DNA of 10,166 nucleotides from Gammaproteobacteria bacterium (GTDB lineage Bacteria > Pseudomonadota > Gammaproteobacteria > UBA9214): the NCBI GenBank assembly GCA_030599705.1, contig JAUVNM010000034.1, forward strand, positions 1-10,166. The letters are read 5' to 3'. The notes under the pieces were generated by a model, which saw nothing but the letters and a program-made list of their open reading frames with translations, was not told the DNA's origin and did no database searches. Position 1 is the first letter of the stretch. Each line of letters opens with the position of its first letter. This document shows, piece after piece, positions 1-6,225 of this stretch. The position numbers and the translations under genes were made by a program.

Positions 1-72
1 AGCGAGGAGCTGTCCCTGCTGACGCGGGCCACGGCCCGTGAAGCGGAACAGGAGAAAAAGAAACGGGCGTAG
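1..72 (+). CDS. C-terminal end of an unidentified protein (partial)
   Basis: An open frame enters from the left edge and ends at a TAG at 70-72. It encodes 23 residues, SEELSLLTRATAREAEQEKKKRA. The other two forward frames are less convincing: one hits a stop almost at once. The composition, alternating acidic and basic residues ending in a lysine/arginine run, is typical of a disordered C-terminal tail of a cytoplasmic protein. Nothing here allows a family assignment. It is followed 17 bp later by a REP pair, a common position for such repeats just past a gene end, and converges on the permease gene at 188-1447. The call rests on the clean frame and this context. Confidence 0.5.
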   Translation, partial: SEELSLLTRATAREAEQEKKKRA

Positions 73-89
73 GCGCCTGTCAGTGTTTT

Positions 90-159
90 GTAGGAGCGAG
101 CTTGCTCGCGAATTCGTTGTCCGGGAAAACCGTGTTCGCCAGCAAGCTGGCTCCTACAC
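90..159. repeat. Inverted pair of Pseudomonas-type REP sequences
   Basis: Two copies of a palindromic unit face each other. The first is GTAGGAGCGAGCTTGCTCGC, starting at 90. The second, read on the minus strand from about 158, is GTAGGAGCCAGCTTGCTGGC. Each unit is itself a small hairpin with a GTAGGAG head. This is the layout of REP (repetitive extragenic palindromic) doublets mobilised by RAYT-type Y1 transposases and best known from Pseudomonas. The pair sits between the partial gene ending at 72 and the convergent permease end at 188, so it may act as a transcription barrier or mRNA 3'-end stabiliser. A related pair lies at 5630-5680. Confidence 0.85.
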
Positions 160-187
160 GAAAACCACGTCCTTGACTGCAGCTGCC

Positions 188-1447
188 TTACAAGATGCCG
201 AGGTCGATAACCGCCTGTACTGCCACGAACACAGCCGAGGCAAAAAACCCCGACACCGGCACCCATACAGGCACATTAATCACGCCAGGCGGCTGCACCG
301 TGGCCCGCTTGATGCGCCACAGTGACAGGTTCACGAGGGTAAATACCAGCAGCAGGAAGTAACTGGTGGCCTTGGCCAGGGTCTCGATCGGCAGCCACAG
401 CGCCAGTAACAGCACCAGCAGCGACACGCCAGCGGTTGCCACCACGGGCGTATGCGTCACGGCATGCACCCGTGCAAACACGGCCGGCAACCAGTGTTTC
501 CGCGCCATACCATAACCCACACGCGCGGCCATGATGATCTGGATCAGGGCGCCATTGATCACGGCAAACATGCTGATCAGGGTTATCGTCACCGGTTCCC
601 GACCGGTCACCTGCTGGTACAGCCAGGCCAGCGGCGCCTCGGCTTCTGCCAATGCGGCTGCCGGGACGCTGACCACCGCTACCAGCGCTACCATGAAATA
701 CAGCACGACGGAAATTACCAGCGCCAGCAGGATGGCACGCGGCAGGTTGCGCTGCGGGTCCCTGACCTCCTCGGCCACGTTCACCATGTCCTCGAAACCG
801 ATAAAGGCATAGAAGGCCAGGAAGCCGCCGACAAATATTCCATGCCATGCGTCGATCCCGGCGAGCGGCAGAAAATCAACGGCCGTCACGCTGGCGTCAG
901 CAAGTTCGGGCGCCGCTACCCAAATGACCAGCAGCAGGCCGCCGATTTCCACTATCGTGATCAGAGCGGCAACGGTGACCGACTGGGTGATGCCCCACGC
1001 GGCCAGCCCGCCGAGCAGCAGGACCATCGCCGCGATGGCGGCACTGGCGGGAATATCGAGAAATACCTGCAGGTAACCGGTAAACCCGCGCAGGATGGCC
1101 GCCGCCGAGACGACCCCGGCAAGAATAATCAGCAGCCCGACCAGCGCCGAGATGGGCTGGATGCCGAGTCCTTCCTGGATATAGACCGCCTCACCGGCAC
1201 TGAAGGGATAGCGTGCAGCCAGTTCCGCATAGGTAAATGCCGTCAGGCAGGCCAGTAGCGAGGCCACCAGGAAGGACACCGGCGCAAACAGGCCGGCATG
1301 GCCGACCACCTTGCCTATCAGGACATAGATCCCGGCACCGAGGATGTTGCCCAGCCCGTAGAAGGTGGTCAGGGTCAGGGTCAGGGAGCGCCGCAATGCG
1401 GGTTGTTGCTGATCACGACTGGCAGCTTCCTTCCCCATGTCCGGCAT
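188..1447 (-). CDS. APC-superfamily amino acid permease
   Basis: This is a 419-residue, strongly hydrophobic protein with about twelve predicted membrane segments, the usual size for an amino acid/polyamine/organocation (APC) transporter of the inner membrane. Two family landmarks are visible. The first helix carries the glycine-rich unwound motif GLGNILGAGIY (residues 31-41), which forms part of the substrate site. Helix 6 and the following loop carry FIGFEDMVNVAEEVRDPQRNLPRAI at 216-240, the conserved F-x-G-F-E ... E-E-x-x-x-P-x-R-x-x-P-R-A-I block. The N-terminal 20 residues are cytoplasmic and charged. The substrate cannot be told from sequence. The ATG at 1447 has no strong Shine-Dalgarno; an ATG three codons in (1438) is an alternative. 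The gene is divergent from amrS with only about 50-65 bp between the starts, so the promoters must be compact. Long open frames on the opposite strand are shadows of its GC-rich codons. Confidence 0.9.
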   Translation of the reverse strand: MPDMGKEAASRDQQQPALRRSLTLTLTTFYGLGNILGAGIYVLIGKVVGHAGLFAPVSFLVASLLACLTAFTYAELAARYPFSAGEAVYIQEGLGIQPISALVGLLIILAGVVSAAAILRGFTGYLQVFLDIPASAAIAAMVLLLGGLAAWGITQSVTVAALITIVEIGGLLLVIWVAAPELADASVTAVDFLPLAGIDAWHGIFVGGFLAFYAFIGFEDMVNVAEEVRDPQRNLPRAILLALVISVVLYFMVALVAVVSVPAAALAEAEAPLAWLYQQVTGREPVTITLISMFAVINGALIQIIMAARVGYGMARKHWLPAVFARVHAVTHTPVVATAGVSLLVLLLALWLPIETLAKATSYFLLLVFTLVNLSLWRIKRATVQPPGVINVPVWVPVSGFFASAVFVAVQAVIDLGIL

Positions 1448-1512
1448 TATGACATGTGCCCGAATGTTCCGGCGACGATGCTATAGTTATTCAATAGGTG
1501 GACAAAAATCAG

Positions 1513-2631
1513 ATGGACAAAAACGCAACACGTGAGGCACTGGAAACCGGCATCCTGGCGACCCGTTACTGGCATGCCCTGGATGACGGACGGGTTATGT
1601 GCGATGTCTGTCCACGCGCCTGCAAGCTGCATGAAGGGCAGCGCGGGCTGTGCTTCGTGCGCGCCTGCCAGGACGGCGAGGTCGTACTCACCACCTGGGG
1701 CCGCTCCAGCGGTTACTGTGTCGACCCGATCGAGAAAAAACCCCTGAATCACTACCTGCCCGGTACGCCGGTCCTGTCCTTCGGTACTGCCGGCTGCAAC
1801 CTGGCGTGCAAGTTCTGCCAGAACTGGGACATCAGCAAGTCACGCGAGATCGACACCCTGGCTGACCGCGCTGCACCGGAAACCATTGCCGCCGTGGCCC
1901 GGGACCTGGGCTGTCGCAGTGTCGCCTATACCTACAACGACCCGGTCATCTTCATGGAATACGCCATAGACACGGCCATTGCCTGTCGGGAACGGGACAT
2001 CAAATCGGTAGCCGTCACGGCCGGTTACATCTGTGATGAACCGCGCCGTGAGTTCTTTCAATACATGGATGCGGTCAATGTAGACCTGAAGGCCTTTAGC
2101 GAGAAGTTTTACTGGAAGATCACCGGCGCCCACCTCCAGCCGATACTGGAGACACTGGAATACCTGAAGCACGAGACCGATGTCTGGTTCGAACTCACCA
2201 CGCTGCTGATTCCGGGTGAAAACGACTCGGAGCGCGAGCTCGATGACATGACGCAGTGGGTGGTGGAGCACCTGGGACCGGATGTCCCCATGCACTTCAC
2301 TGCCTTTCACCCGGACTGGAAGATGCGGGACAAGCCGGGCACTCCCCAGGCAACCCTGACGAAAGCACGGCAAATCGCGCTCAAAAACGGCGTGCACTAC
2401 GCCTACACCGGGAATGTGATCGATGAATCCGGCGAGAGTACCTACTGCCACCACTGCGGCGCGGTGTTGATCGGCCGCATTCAGTACACCCTGACGCAGT
2501 GGAACCTGACGGCGGACGGTTGTTGCGGTTCATGTGGCACCCGCTGTGCCGGCGTCTTCGAGGCCGAGCCCGGCAACTGGGGCGCAAAACGCCTGCCGGT
2601 CAGGCTGCAGGATTACGCCCTGCCGGCCTGA
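1513..2631 (+). CDS. amrS: AmmeMemoRadiSam system radical SAM protein
   Basis: This 372-residue protein has the pyruvate formate-lyase-activase-like radical SAM signature C-x3-C-x2-C in GCNLACKFCQNWDIS (Cys95, 99, 102), which binds the 4Fe-4S cluster that cleaves S-adenosylmethionine. It is preceded by a cysteine-rich N-terminal segment (CDVCPRACKLHEGQRGLC, from Cys30). The C-terminus carries a zinc-ribbon-like pair, CHHC (312-315) and CGSC (338-341). CxxCPRxC-x-L...G-x-C at the start and F-x-P-D-x-K-M in HFTAFHPDWKM fit the AmrS family, which co-occurs with Memo-like and AMMECR1 proteins. The reaction is not established, and neither partner is in this window. The ATG at 1513 was chosen because AGGTGG at 1496-1501 can serve as its ribosome site. 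A GTG at 1498 would add MDKNQ before an almost identical MDKN, a small tandem duplication. The 3' end meets the converging gene at 2651. Confidence 0.85.
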   Translation: MDKNATREALETGILATRYWHALDDGRVMCDVCPRACKLHEGQRGLCFVRACQDGEVVLTTWGRSSGYCVDPIEKKPLNHYLPGTPVLSFGTAGCNLACKFCQNWDISKSREIDTLADRAAPETIAAVARDLGCRSVAYTYNDPVIFMEYAIDTAIACRERDIKSVAVTAGYICDEPRREFFQYMDAVNVDLKAFSEKFYWKITGAHLQPILETLEYLKHETDVWFELTTLLIPGENDSERELDDMTQWVVEHLGPDVPMHFTAFHPDWKMRDKPGTPQATLTKARQIALKNGVHYAYTGNVIDESGESTYCHHCGAVLIGRIQYTLTQWNLTADGCCGSCGTRCAGVFEAEPGNWGAKRLPVRLQDYALPA

Positions 2632-2652
2632 CCGGCCGGTTCCTGCGTAATC
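2611..2652. terminator. Hairpin between convergent genes (possible bidirectional terminator)
   Basis: An inverted repeat spans the two convergent gene ends. The outer stem is GATTACGC (2611-2618) with GCGTAATC (2645-2652). The inner stem is CCGGCC (2623-2628) with GGCCGG (2634-2639) around a 5-nt loop. The structure covers the amrS stop (2629-2631) and the stop of the opposite gene (2651-2653). No T-run follows on either strand, so a Rho-independent mechanism is not proven. Confidence 0.4.
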
Positions 2653-3343
2653 AGCGGCCCGCGGGGCGACCCGGATAACGCGGTGGCGGGGGTGGCTGCC
2701 GGCGGGGTGCTGCCATGCGCGGCCGGCGCGGAACAGCACGCTGATGTTGCTGCCGCTCGCGGGACATTTCGGTCATGTGCTCGTCTATATAGGCATCCCT
2801 CTCTTCCGGACTCAGGCCTTCCATCCCGGAACGGTAACGGGCAAATTCCGCCCTGCGTTCCTCCGCCTTGTTGCGCAACTCCTCGTGCTCCTTGATGCGT
2901 GCCTCCTTGCGCTCCAGAGCCATGTCAAGCAGTTCCTGGTGATGCTCGTTCAGGTAATCACGATCACCTGCATAACGATCACGCAGTTTCTCCTGTTCCC
3001 TGACAATCCCTGCCTCACGCTCCTCGCGTTGCTTCAACATGGCGTCGAAGCGCTCCGCGCGTGCCTTTTGCCGTTCCGCATTGCGCTCCAGCATTCTCTC
3101 ATGGCGCTTTTTCTGGTCCACATGGCGTTCGTCATACAGTTCCCGGTAAGCGCGTATGCGCTGTTGCAGCTCCGCACCCTCTCCCACTGGCTGCACAGTT
3201 TCAGCATCCCCGGCGGCTGTGCCGGACACCGGTGCCGCTGGTGCAGGTGCCGGTGCCGCTTCCGGTTCCGGTTCCGTTGCCATCGACGGCTGTGTGATTA
3301 TCAGACTGCAAACAAGGCCAGCAATTACTGTTCTTACAGACAT
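2651..3343 (-). CDS. Secreted charged coiled-coil protein, unknown function
   Basis: This 230-residue protein has three visible parts. Residues 1-22 form a signal peptide (MSVRTVIAGLVCSLIITQPSMA), so the protein is probably exported to the periplasm. Residues 23-58 are a Pro/Ala/Glu-rich low-complexity linker. Residues 59-200 are an almost unbroken run of Arg, Lys, Glu and Gln, predicted as a long helical coiled coil with a short break near GLSPEERDAY (177-186). The last 30 residues are a basic proline-rich tail (PRRPRMAAPRRQ, then five prolines). I recognise no family; the shape suggests a structural or nucleic-acid/envelope-binding role, but that is a guess. The ATG at 3343 has AAGGGG 7 nt upstream. 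The gene lies downstream of the nir operon on the same strand, but a 249-bp gap containing two long palindromes separates them, so it is probably transcribed independently. Confidence 0.7.
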   Translation of the reverse strand: MSVRTVIAGLVCSLIITQPSMATEPEPEAAPAPAPAAPVSGTAAGDAETVQPVGEGAELQQRIRAYRELYDERHVDQKKRHERMLERNAERQKARAERFDAMLKQREEREAGIVREQEKLRDRYAGDRDYLNEHHQELLDMALERKEARIKEHEELRNKAEERRAEFARYRSGMEGLSPEERDAYIDEHMTEMSRERQQHQRAVPRRPRMAAPRRQPPPPPRYPGRPAGR

Positions 3344-3384
3344 AACGAATCCCCTTCTATTGATTATTGTTGCTTGCGGTAACA

Positions 3385-3462
3385 GACCTGCCCCTAGCCC
3401 GCATTTCTCACCACGATGACGAGCCCTCGCCCCGCGGTGAGAAGTGCGGGCTAGTACAGGTC
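3385..3462. repeat. 78-bp TIR-like palindrome (possible miniature element)
   Basis: Two arms of 27-28 nt pair almost perfectly. The left arm (3385-3412) contains GACCTG, CTAGCCCGCA and TTCTCACC. The right arm (3436-3462) is its reverse complement with one mismatch and one extra base. A 23-nt GC-rich loop lies between. The arms are longer and more exact than a normal terminator needs, there is no T-tract, and no gene is inside. This looks like a dispersed palindromic repeat or the fused ends of a small non-autonomous element. No obvious target-site duplication flanks it. Confidence 0.6.
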
Positions 3463-3498
3463 AGTCATATACTCCAATATAGACAATTTCAGCGGTAA

Positions 3499-3564
3499 GG
3501 GGAATTCTGGCATGCCAGCATGGCCGGAAAGTTAACCCAGATCAAATCCGGCCAAGGAATTCCC
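3499..3564. repeat. Inverted repeat beyond the end of the nir operon
   Basis: GGGGAATTC (3499-3507) and TGGCCGGA (3521-3528) pair in order with TCCGGCCA (3547-3554) and GGAATTCCC (3556-3564). The left arm carries an extra loop that is itself the perfect palindrome TGGCATGCCA (3508-3517). It sits 29 bp past the last minus-strand gene of the nir operon and could fold as a branched 3' structure that ends or protects the transcript. No U-run follows, so it is not a standard intrinsic terminator. Confidence 0.4.
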
Positions 3565-3592
3565 GGCAGCCCGGATTATGGATCAGGCGTGG

Positions 3593-3808
3593 TCAGTGGC
3601 TGGTGCCGGTAGACCAATGTATCTTGTTATATACATTGTATTTTCCCGACGGTTTACGCATCGGGATACGTTTCACCACCTCGAGTGAGCTGGCGTCGTA
3701 GTAGTACGGTATTCCGGGTACCGGTGCTGTTACTTCGGCAACGGCGGTAACAACAGGACAGATCAGTAGCAGCGCAAGTAACAGGCGGGCTGCTATCGCG
3801 GTTACCAC
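3593..3808 (-). CDS. Small exported protein at the nir operon end, unknown
   Basis: This 71-residue protein opens with a clear signal peptide: a hydrophobic core, ARLLLALLLICPVV (residues 7-20), followed by TAVA and a likely cleavage near residue 24. The mature part is only about 47 residues: VTAPVPGIPYYYDASSLEVVKRIPMRKPSG, then KYNVYNKIHWSTGTSH. It is rich in tyrosine and basic residues and has no cysteine or heme motif. The start is GTG, embedded in GTGGTAA, so it overlaps the stop of the upstream gene (3802-3804) by 7 nt; the two genes are almost certainly translated together. A small inverted repeat, CAATGTAT/ATACATTG (3615-3638), lies in its 3' coding end. I recognise no family. Position suggests a role linked to nitrite reductase or heme d1 handling in the periplasm, which is inference only. 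Confidence 0.65.
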   Translation of the reverse strand: MVTAIAARLLLALLLICPVVTAVAEVTAPVPGIPYYYDASSLEVVKRIPMRKPSGKYNVYNKIHWSTGTSH

Positions 3809-4374
3809 GGCATAAAATCGCTCATCTCGCGCATCGGCCGCATGCTGCGACCCATCTTGCCCATCTCGTGGCGCATGACATCCGTATTTGTCGTCATGAC
3901 GCGCATGGATTGGTCCATGCTGCCAATCGCTACACTCATATCGCGCATATTTACCAGCATGGGTTCAAGAGTTTCCAGGGCTTGCATCTGCACGGAGATT
4001 TCCTCGACATTAGTGGTCATCTTGTCGACCCTCCGGGTCATGGTCCGGATATTCTCGGACAGGTAAACGACGCTGTCAGATATATTGCCCAGGTGTTTTC
4101 CCATATCCGGGTCCATGCCCTGTGCCAGGGTACTGATATCCTTGCTGAGGGTATATATCAGGAAGAAACCGTACGCGGCGAGAATGACAAATGCCAGCAT
4201 TGCCGGGTAGATAACCAGTTCCCAGCGCCGTGCAGCCGCATCGAAGCTTTTTACAAAGCGATCCAGGGCATCGCCTTGCAACACGATGTCGTTGGCCTTT
4301 ACTTCGGTCTTGCCTTGATGCTCCGAATGGCTGGCGCCGGGCTGATCCGTGTTGTCGGTTGTACCTTTTGTCAT
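3802..4374 (-). CDS. Single-pass membrane protein with Met-rich coiled coil, unknown
   Basis: This 190-residue protein has a polar N-terminal region (1-50, Thr/Ser/His/Glu-rich), one membrane helix at about 53-76 (VIYPAMLAFVILAAYGFFLI), and a long helical C-terminal part (77-190) that is probably periplasmic. The C-terminal part resembles a coiled coil of the chemoreceptor or hook-protein type, but shows no methyl-accepting signalling tip. It is extremely rich in methionine: about sixteen between residues 112 and 188, many spaced 3-4 apart (MRDM, MGKMGRSM, MREM), which puts them on one helix face. The ATG at 4374 is preceded by GAGGTG about 9 nt upstream. It follows nirJ by only 29 nt and overlaps the next gene by 7 nt, so it is read as part of the nir operon. 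I do not recognise a named family. A membrane scaffold or metal/heme contact role is speculation. Confidence 0.7.
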   Translation of the reverse strand: MTKGTTDNTDQPGASHSEHQGKTEVKANDIVLQGDALDRFVKSFDAAARRWELVIYPAMLAFVILAAYGFFLIYTLSKDISTLAQGMDPDMGKHLGNISDSVVYLSENIRTMTRRVDKMTTNVEEISVQMQALETLEPMLVNMRDMSVAIGSMDQSMRVMTTNTDVMRHEMGKMGRSMRPMREMSDFMPW

Positions 4375-4403
4375 AACGAATACACCTCTGCGACTGCACG
4401 CTC

Positions 4404-5594
4404 TCAGCCTGCTTTTGTTGTTATTTGATAAATATTATTTATGAACGCATCATTATTGATTATAATTTCATCGTCCGTCAAATAACAGGCCGGATCTTCG
4501 GCCCAGGGATCACCGCTTGTCTGGAAGGCCCGAATACGGGTATTTCCCCCACAGATACTAAAGTAACGGCACTTACCGCAACGCCCTTTAATCCGTCTCG
4601 GGCGCGCCTTGAGGCCGGCCATGATGGGGTCACTGGTATCTTCCCAGATTTCGGAAAACGGACGCTCGCGCACATTGCCAAGGCTGTAGTGCCACCAGAA
4701 GGTATCGGGGTGAACGCTACCGAGATTATCGATATTGGCGATATTGACGCCGGAGCTGTTGCCGCCCCATTGTTCCAGTTTCGCGGCAATATGAGCCGCC
4801 TTGTCCGGGTAGTGCTCCCTGACCCACTGCAACAGGTAGACCCCGTCGGCATCATTGTTGCCGGTAACGAATTCACGCCCGTCACCGCGCTCTGCACTTG
4901 AAAACGCCGTCTCGAACAACAGGTCCATGGCATGCCGCGTGATATTAAGCTGCACGTCATCCTTGCGGTTGCGATTGCCGCGACCGGCATAGTTCAGGTG
5001 TGACAGGTAGAACTTGTCGATGGCTTCATCATCCATCAGCTTCAGCATGTCGGGCAGTTCGATTGCATTGTCCTGTGTCATGGTAAAGCGCAGACCGACC
5101 TTGATGCCGCGGTCACGGCACAGGCGAATACCGTTGATCGATGCATCATACGCGCCCTGTTTGCGCCGGAACCGGTCATGCGTCTCGCGTGTGCCGTCAA
5201 TACTGATACCGACATAGTCATAATCCATGTCGGCGATGGCATCGATATTGGTATCATCGATCAACGTGCCGTTGGTGGACAGGCCGACATAGAACCCCAT
5301 CGACTTTGCGCGTCGCGATATATCGAAGATGTCCGGGCGCATCAGTGGTTCGCCACCGGACAGGATCAGTACCGGCACACCGCAGGCCTTCAGGTCATCC
5401 ATCACCCCGAATACTTCATCTGTCGAGAGCTCGCCCTTGAAATCGGTGTCCGCCGAAATGGAGTAGCAGTGCTTGCAGGTCAGATTACAGCGCCGTATCA
5501 GGTTCCAGATTACTACCGGCCCCGACGGCTGGCGCGCCGGGCCAAGTGGCGCCGGATTGACCAGTTCCTGCATGAAATGTGATATTCGAAACAT
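4404..5594 (-). CDS. nirJ: Heme d1 biosynthesis radical SAM protein NirJ
   Basis: NirJ acts on didecarboxysiroheme after the NirDLGH step, removing the propionate side chains on rings A and B on the way to heme d1; it works in the cytoplasm. The 396-residue product has the radical SAM motif C-x3-C-x2-C in RRCNLTCKHCYS (Cys36, 40, 43). This is followed by the SAM-binding LSGGEPLMRPDIF segment and STNGT and GISIDG strands. The C-terminal auxiliary-cluster region has Cys339, 342, 348 and 370 (CGKCRYFSICGGN ... ACYL), matching the NirJ/PqqE/AhbC-type SPASM domain. The ATG at 5594 (MFRISHF) was chosen: it is preceded by AAAGGAG, and the longer frame opens only with a TTG at 5618. A 111-bp gap holding a REP pair separates it from nirH, unlike the overlapping genes upstream, so its expression may be tuned separately. 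It is followed 29 nt later by the methionine-rich membrane protein gene. Confidence 0.93.
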   Translation of the reverse strand: MFRISHFMQELVNPAPLGPARQPSGPVVIWNLIRRCNLTCKHCYSISADTDFKGELSTDEVFGVMDDLKACGVPVLILSGGEPLMRPDIFDISRRAKSMGFYVGLSTNGTLIDDTNIDAIADMDYDYVGISIDGTRETHDRFRRKQGAYDASINGIRLCRDRGIKVGLRFTMTQDNAIELPDMLKLMDDEAIDKFYLSHLNYAGRGNRNRKDDVQLNITRHAMDLLFETAFSSAERGDGREFVTGNNDADGVYLLQWVREHYPDKAAHIAAKLEQWGGNSSGVNIANIDNLGSVHPDTFWWHYSLGNVRERPFSEIWEDTSDPIMAGLKARPRRIKGRCGKCRYFSICGGNTRIRAFQTSGDPWAEDPACYLTDDEIIINNDAFINNIYQITTKAG

Positions 5595-5629
5595 GTCTCC
5601 GCTATGCTCCTTTGCCAATCCTGCATAAA

Positions 5630-5680
5630 TACAGGAGCCCGCTTGCGGGCGAACAATTCGCGAGCAAGCTCGCTCCTACA
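5630..5680. repeat. REP pair inside the nir operon (nirH-nirJ gap)
   Basis: Two REP units face each other. The left is ACAGGAGCCCGCTTGCGGGC (from 5631). The right, read on the minus strand from 5680, is TGTAGGAGCGAGCTTGCTCG. The right unit matches the one at 90-110, so both pairs belong to one family. The two units together form a large hairpin (5' and 3' heads pair) as well as two small ones. In the nir mRNA this would sit between nirH and nirJ and could act as a processing or partial termination site that alters their ratio. Confidence 0.85.
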
Positions 5681-5705
5681 ATTCTTTTTCGCAGATACAT
5701 CATGG

Positions 5706-6212
5706 TTAACCCTGAAGACGCAGCCCGGTTTTCTTCAGGATGCGTGTGCTGTACAGAACCTCATGGCCACGGCAGGCGCCGTGCAGCATACTGGCAATCT
5801 CCTTTACGCCGGCCTCCACCTCGTCACGATTGTGCCCGTGTACCATGGCAAACAGATTATAGGGCCACAATGGTAAATGCCGCGGCCGCTCATAACAGTG
5901 GCTGACAAACTCAAGCTCACCTACCCGCTTGCCGAGTTCCGCGACCATTGCGTCCGGCACATTCCATACCGACATGCCGTTGGCCCGGTAACCCAGCGCA
6001 TAGTGGTTTGGCACGGCGCCGATCCGGCGGATGATACCATGCGCCTGCATGGCCGCGACGCGCTCCAGGACCTCGTCCGGATCCAGCCCGAGTTGTTCGG
6101 CAACGGCATCCCAGGGTTGCTCGACCAGTGGCAGACCGGCCTGTACTGCCATAATGATCTGCCGGTCGATGGCATCAACCCGGCAAGGACGTGGGTGCAG
6201 TACGGCGTTCAT
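5706..6212 (-). CDS. nirH: Siroheme decarboxylase subunit NirH
   Basis: This 168-residue AsnC/Lrp-like protein belongs to the NirD/L/G/H group, which removes the acetate carboxyl groups at C12 and C18 of siroheme to give didecarboxysiroheme in the heme d1 pathway. The N-terminal half has the winged-helix-like repeat (DRQIIMAVQAGLPLVEQPW, then AEQLGLDPDEVLERVAAMQAHGIIRRIGAV). The C-terminal ferredoxin-like half carries the L/H-type block SHCYERPRHLPLWPYNLFAMVHG (about 104-126), in which His and Arg residues are expected to contact the substrate. The ATG at 6212 has GGGAG 6 nt upstream; a TTG one codon earlier is less likely. NirH is assigned over NirL by gene order (third after nirD) and length, as in Pseudomonas nirDLGH. 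The stop is followed by the REP-containing gap before nirJ. Confidence 0.88.
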   Translation of the reverse strand: MNAVLHPRPCRVDAIDRQIIMAVQAGLPLVEQPWDAVAEQLGLDPDEVLERVAAMQAHGIIRRIGAVPNHYALGYRANGMSVWNVPDAMVAELGKRVGELEFVSHCYERPRHLPLWPYNLFAMVHGHNRDEVEAGVKEIASMLHGACRGHEVLYSTRILKKTGLRLQG

Positions 6213-6225
6213 CAATAACTCCCTG

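Noticed and set aside
90..159. CRISPR array or integron attC site
   Set aside because: Only two inverted units of REP type occur, with no direct repeats at regular spacing and no integrase or cas gene nearby.
452..1258. 268-codon open frame opposite the permease
   Set aside because: Its Gln/Arg/His/Asp-rich low-hydrophobicity product is the mirror of transmembrane codons on the minus strand; no ribosome site or family pattern.
1482..1487. TATAGT as a -10 element for amrS
   Set aside because: No acceptable -35 hexamer lies 16-18 bp upstream, so it is not listed as a promoter.
2744..3382. 212-codon open frame opposite the coiled-coil gene
   Set aside because: It encodes Leu/Cys/Arg-rich sequence that mirrors Glu/Arg/Lys codons. 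The minus-strand frame has a signal peptide, a ribosome site and coherent composition.
5595..5618. TTG start giving NirJ eight extra residues
   Set aside because: The stretch contains the AAAGGAG ribosome-site candidate, and ATG at 5594 gives the MFRISHF beginning expected of NirJ.
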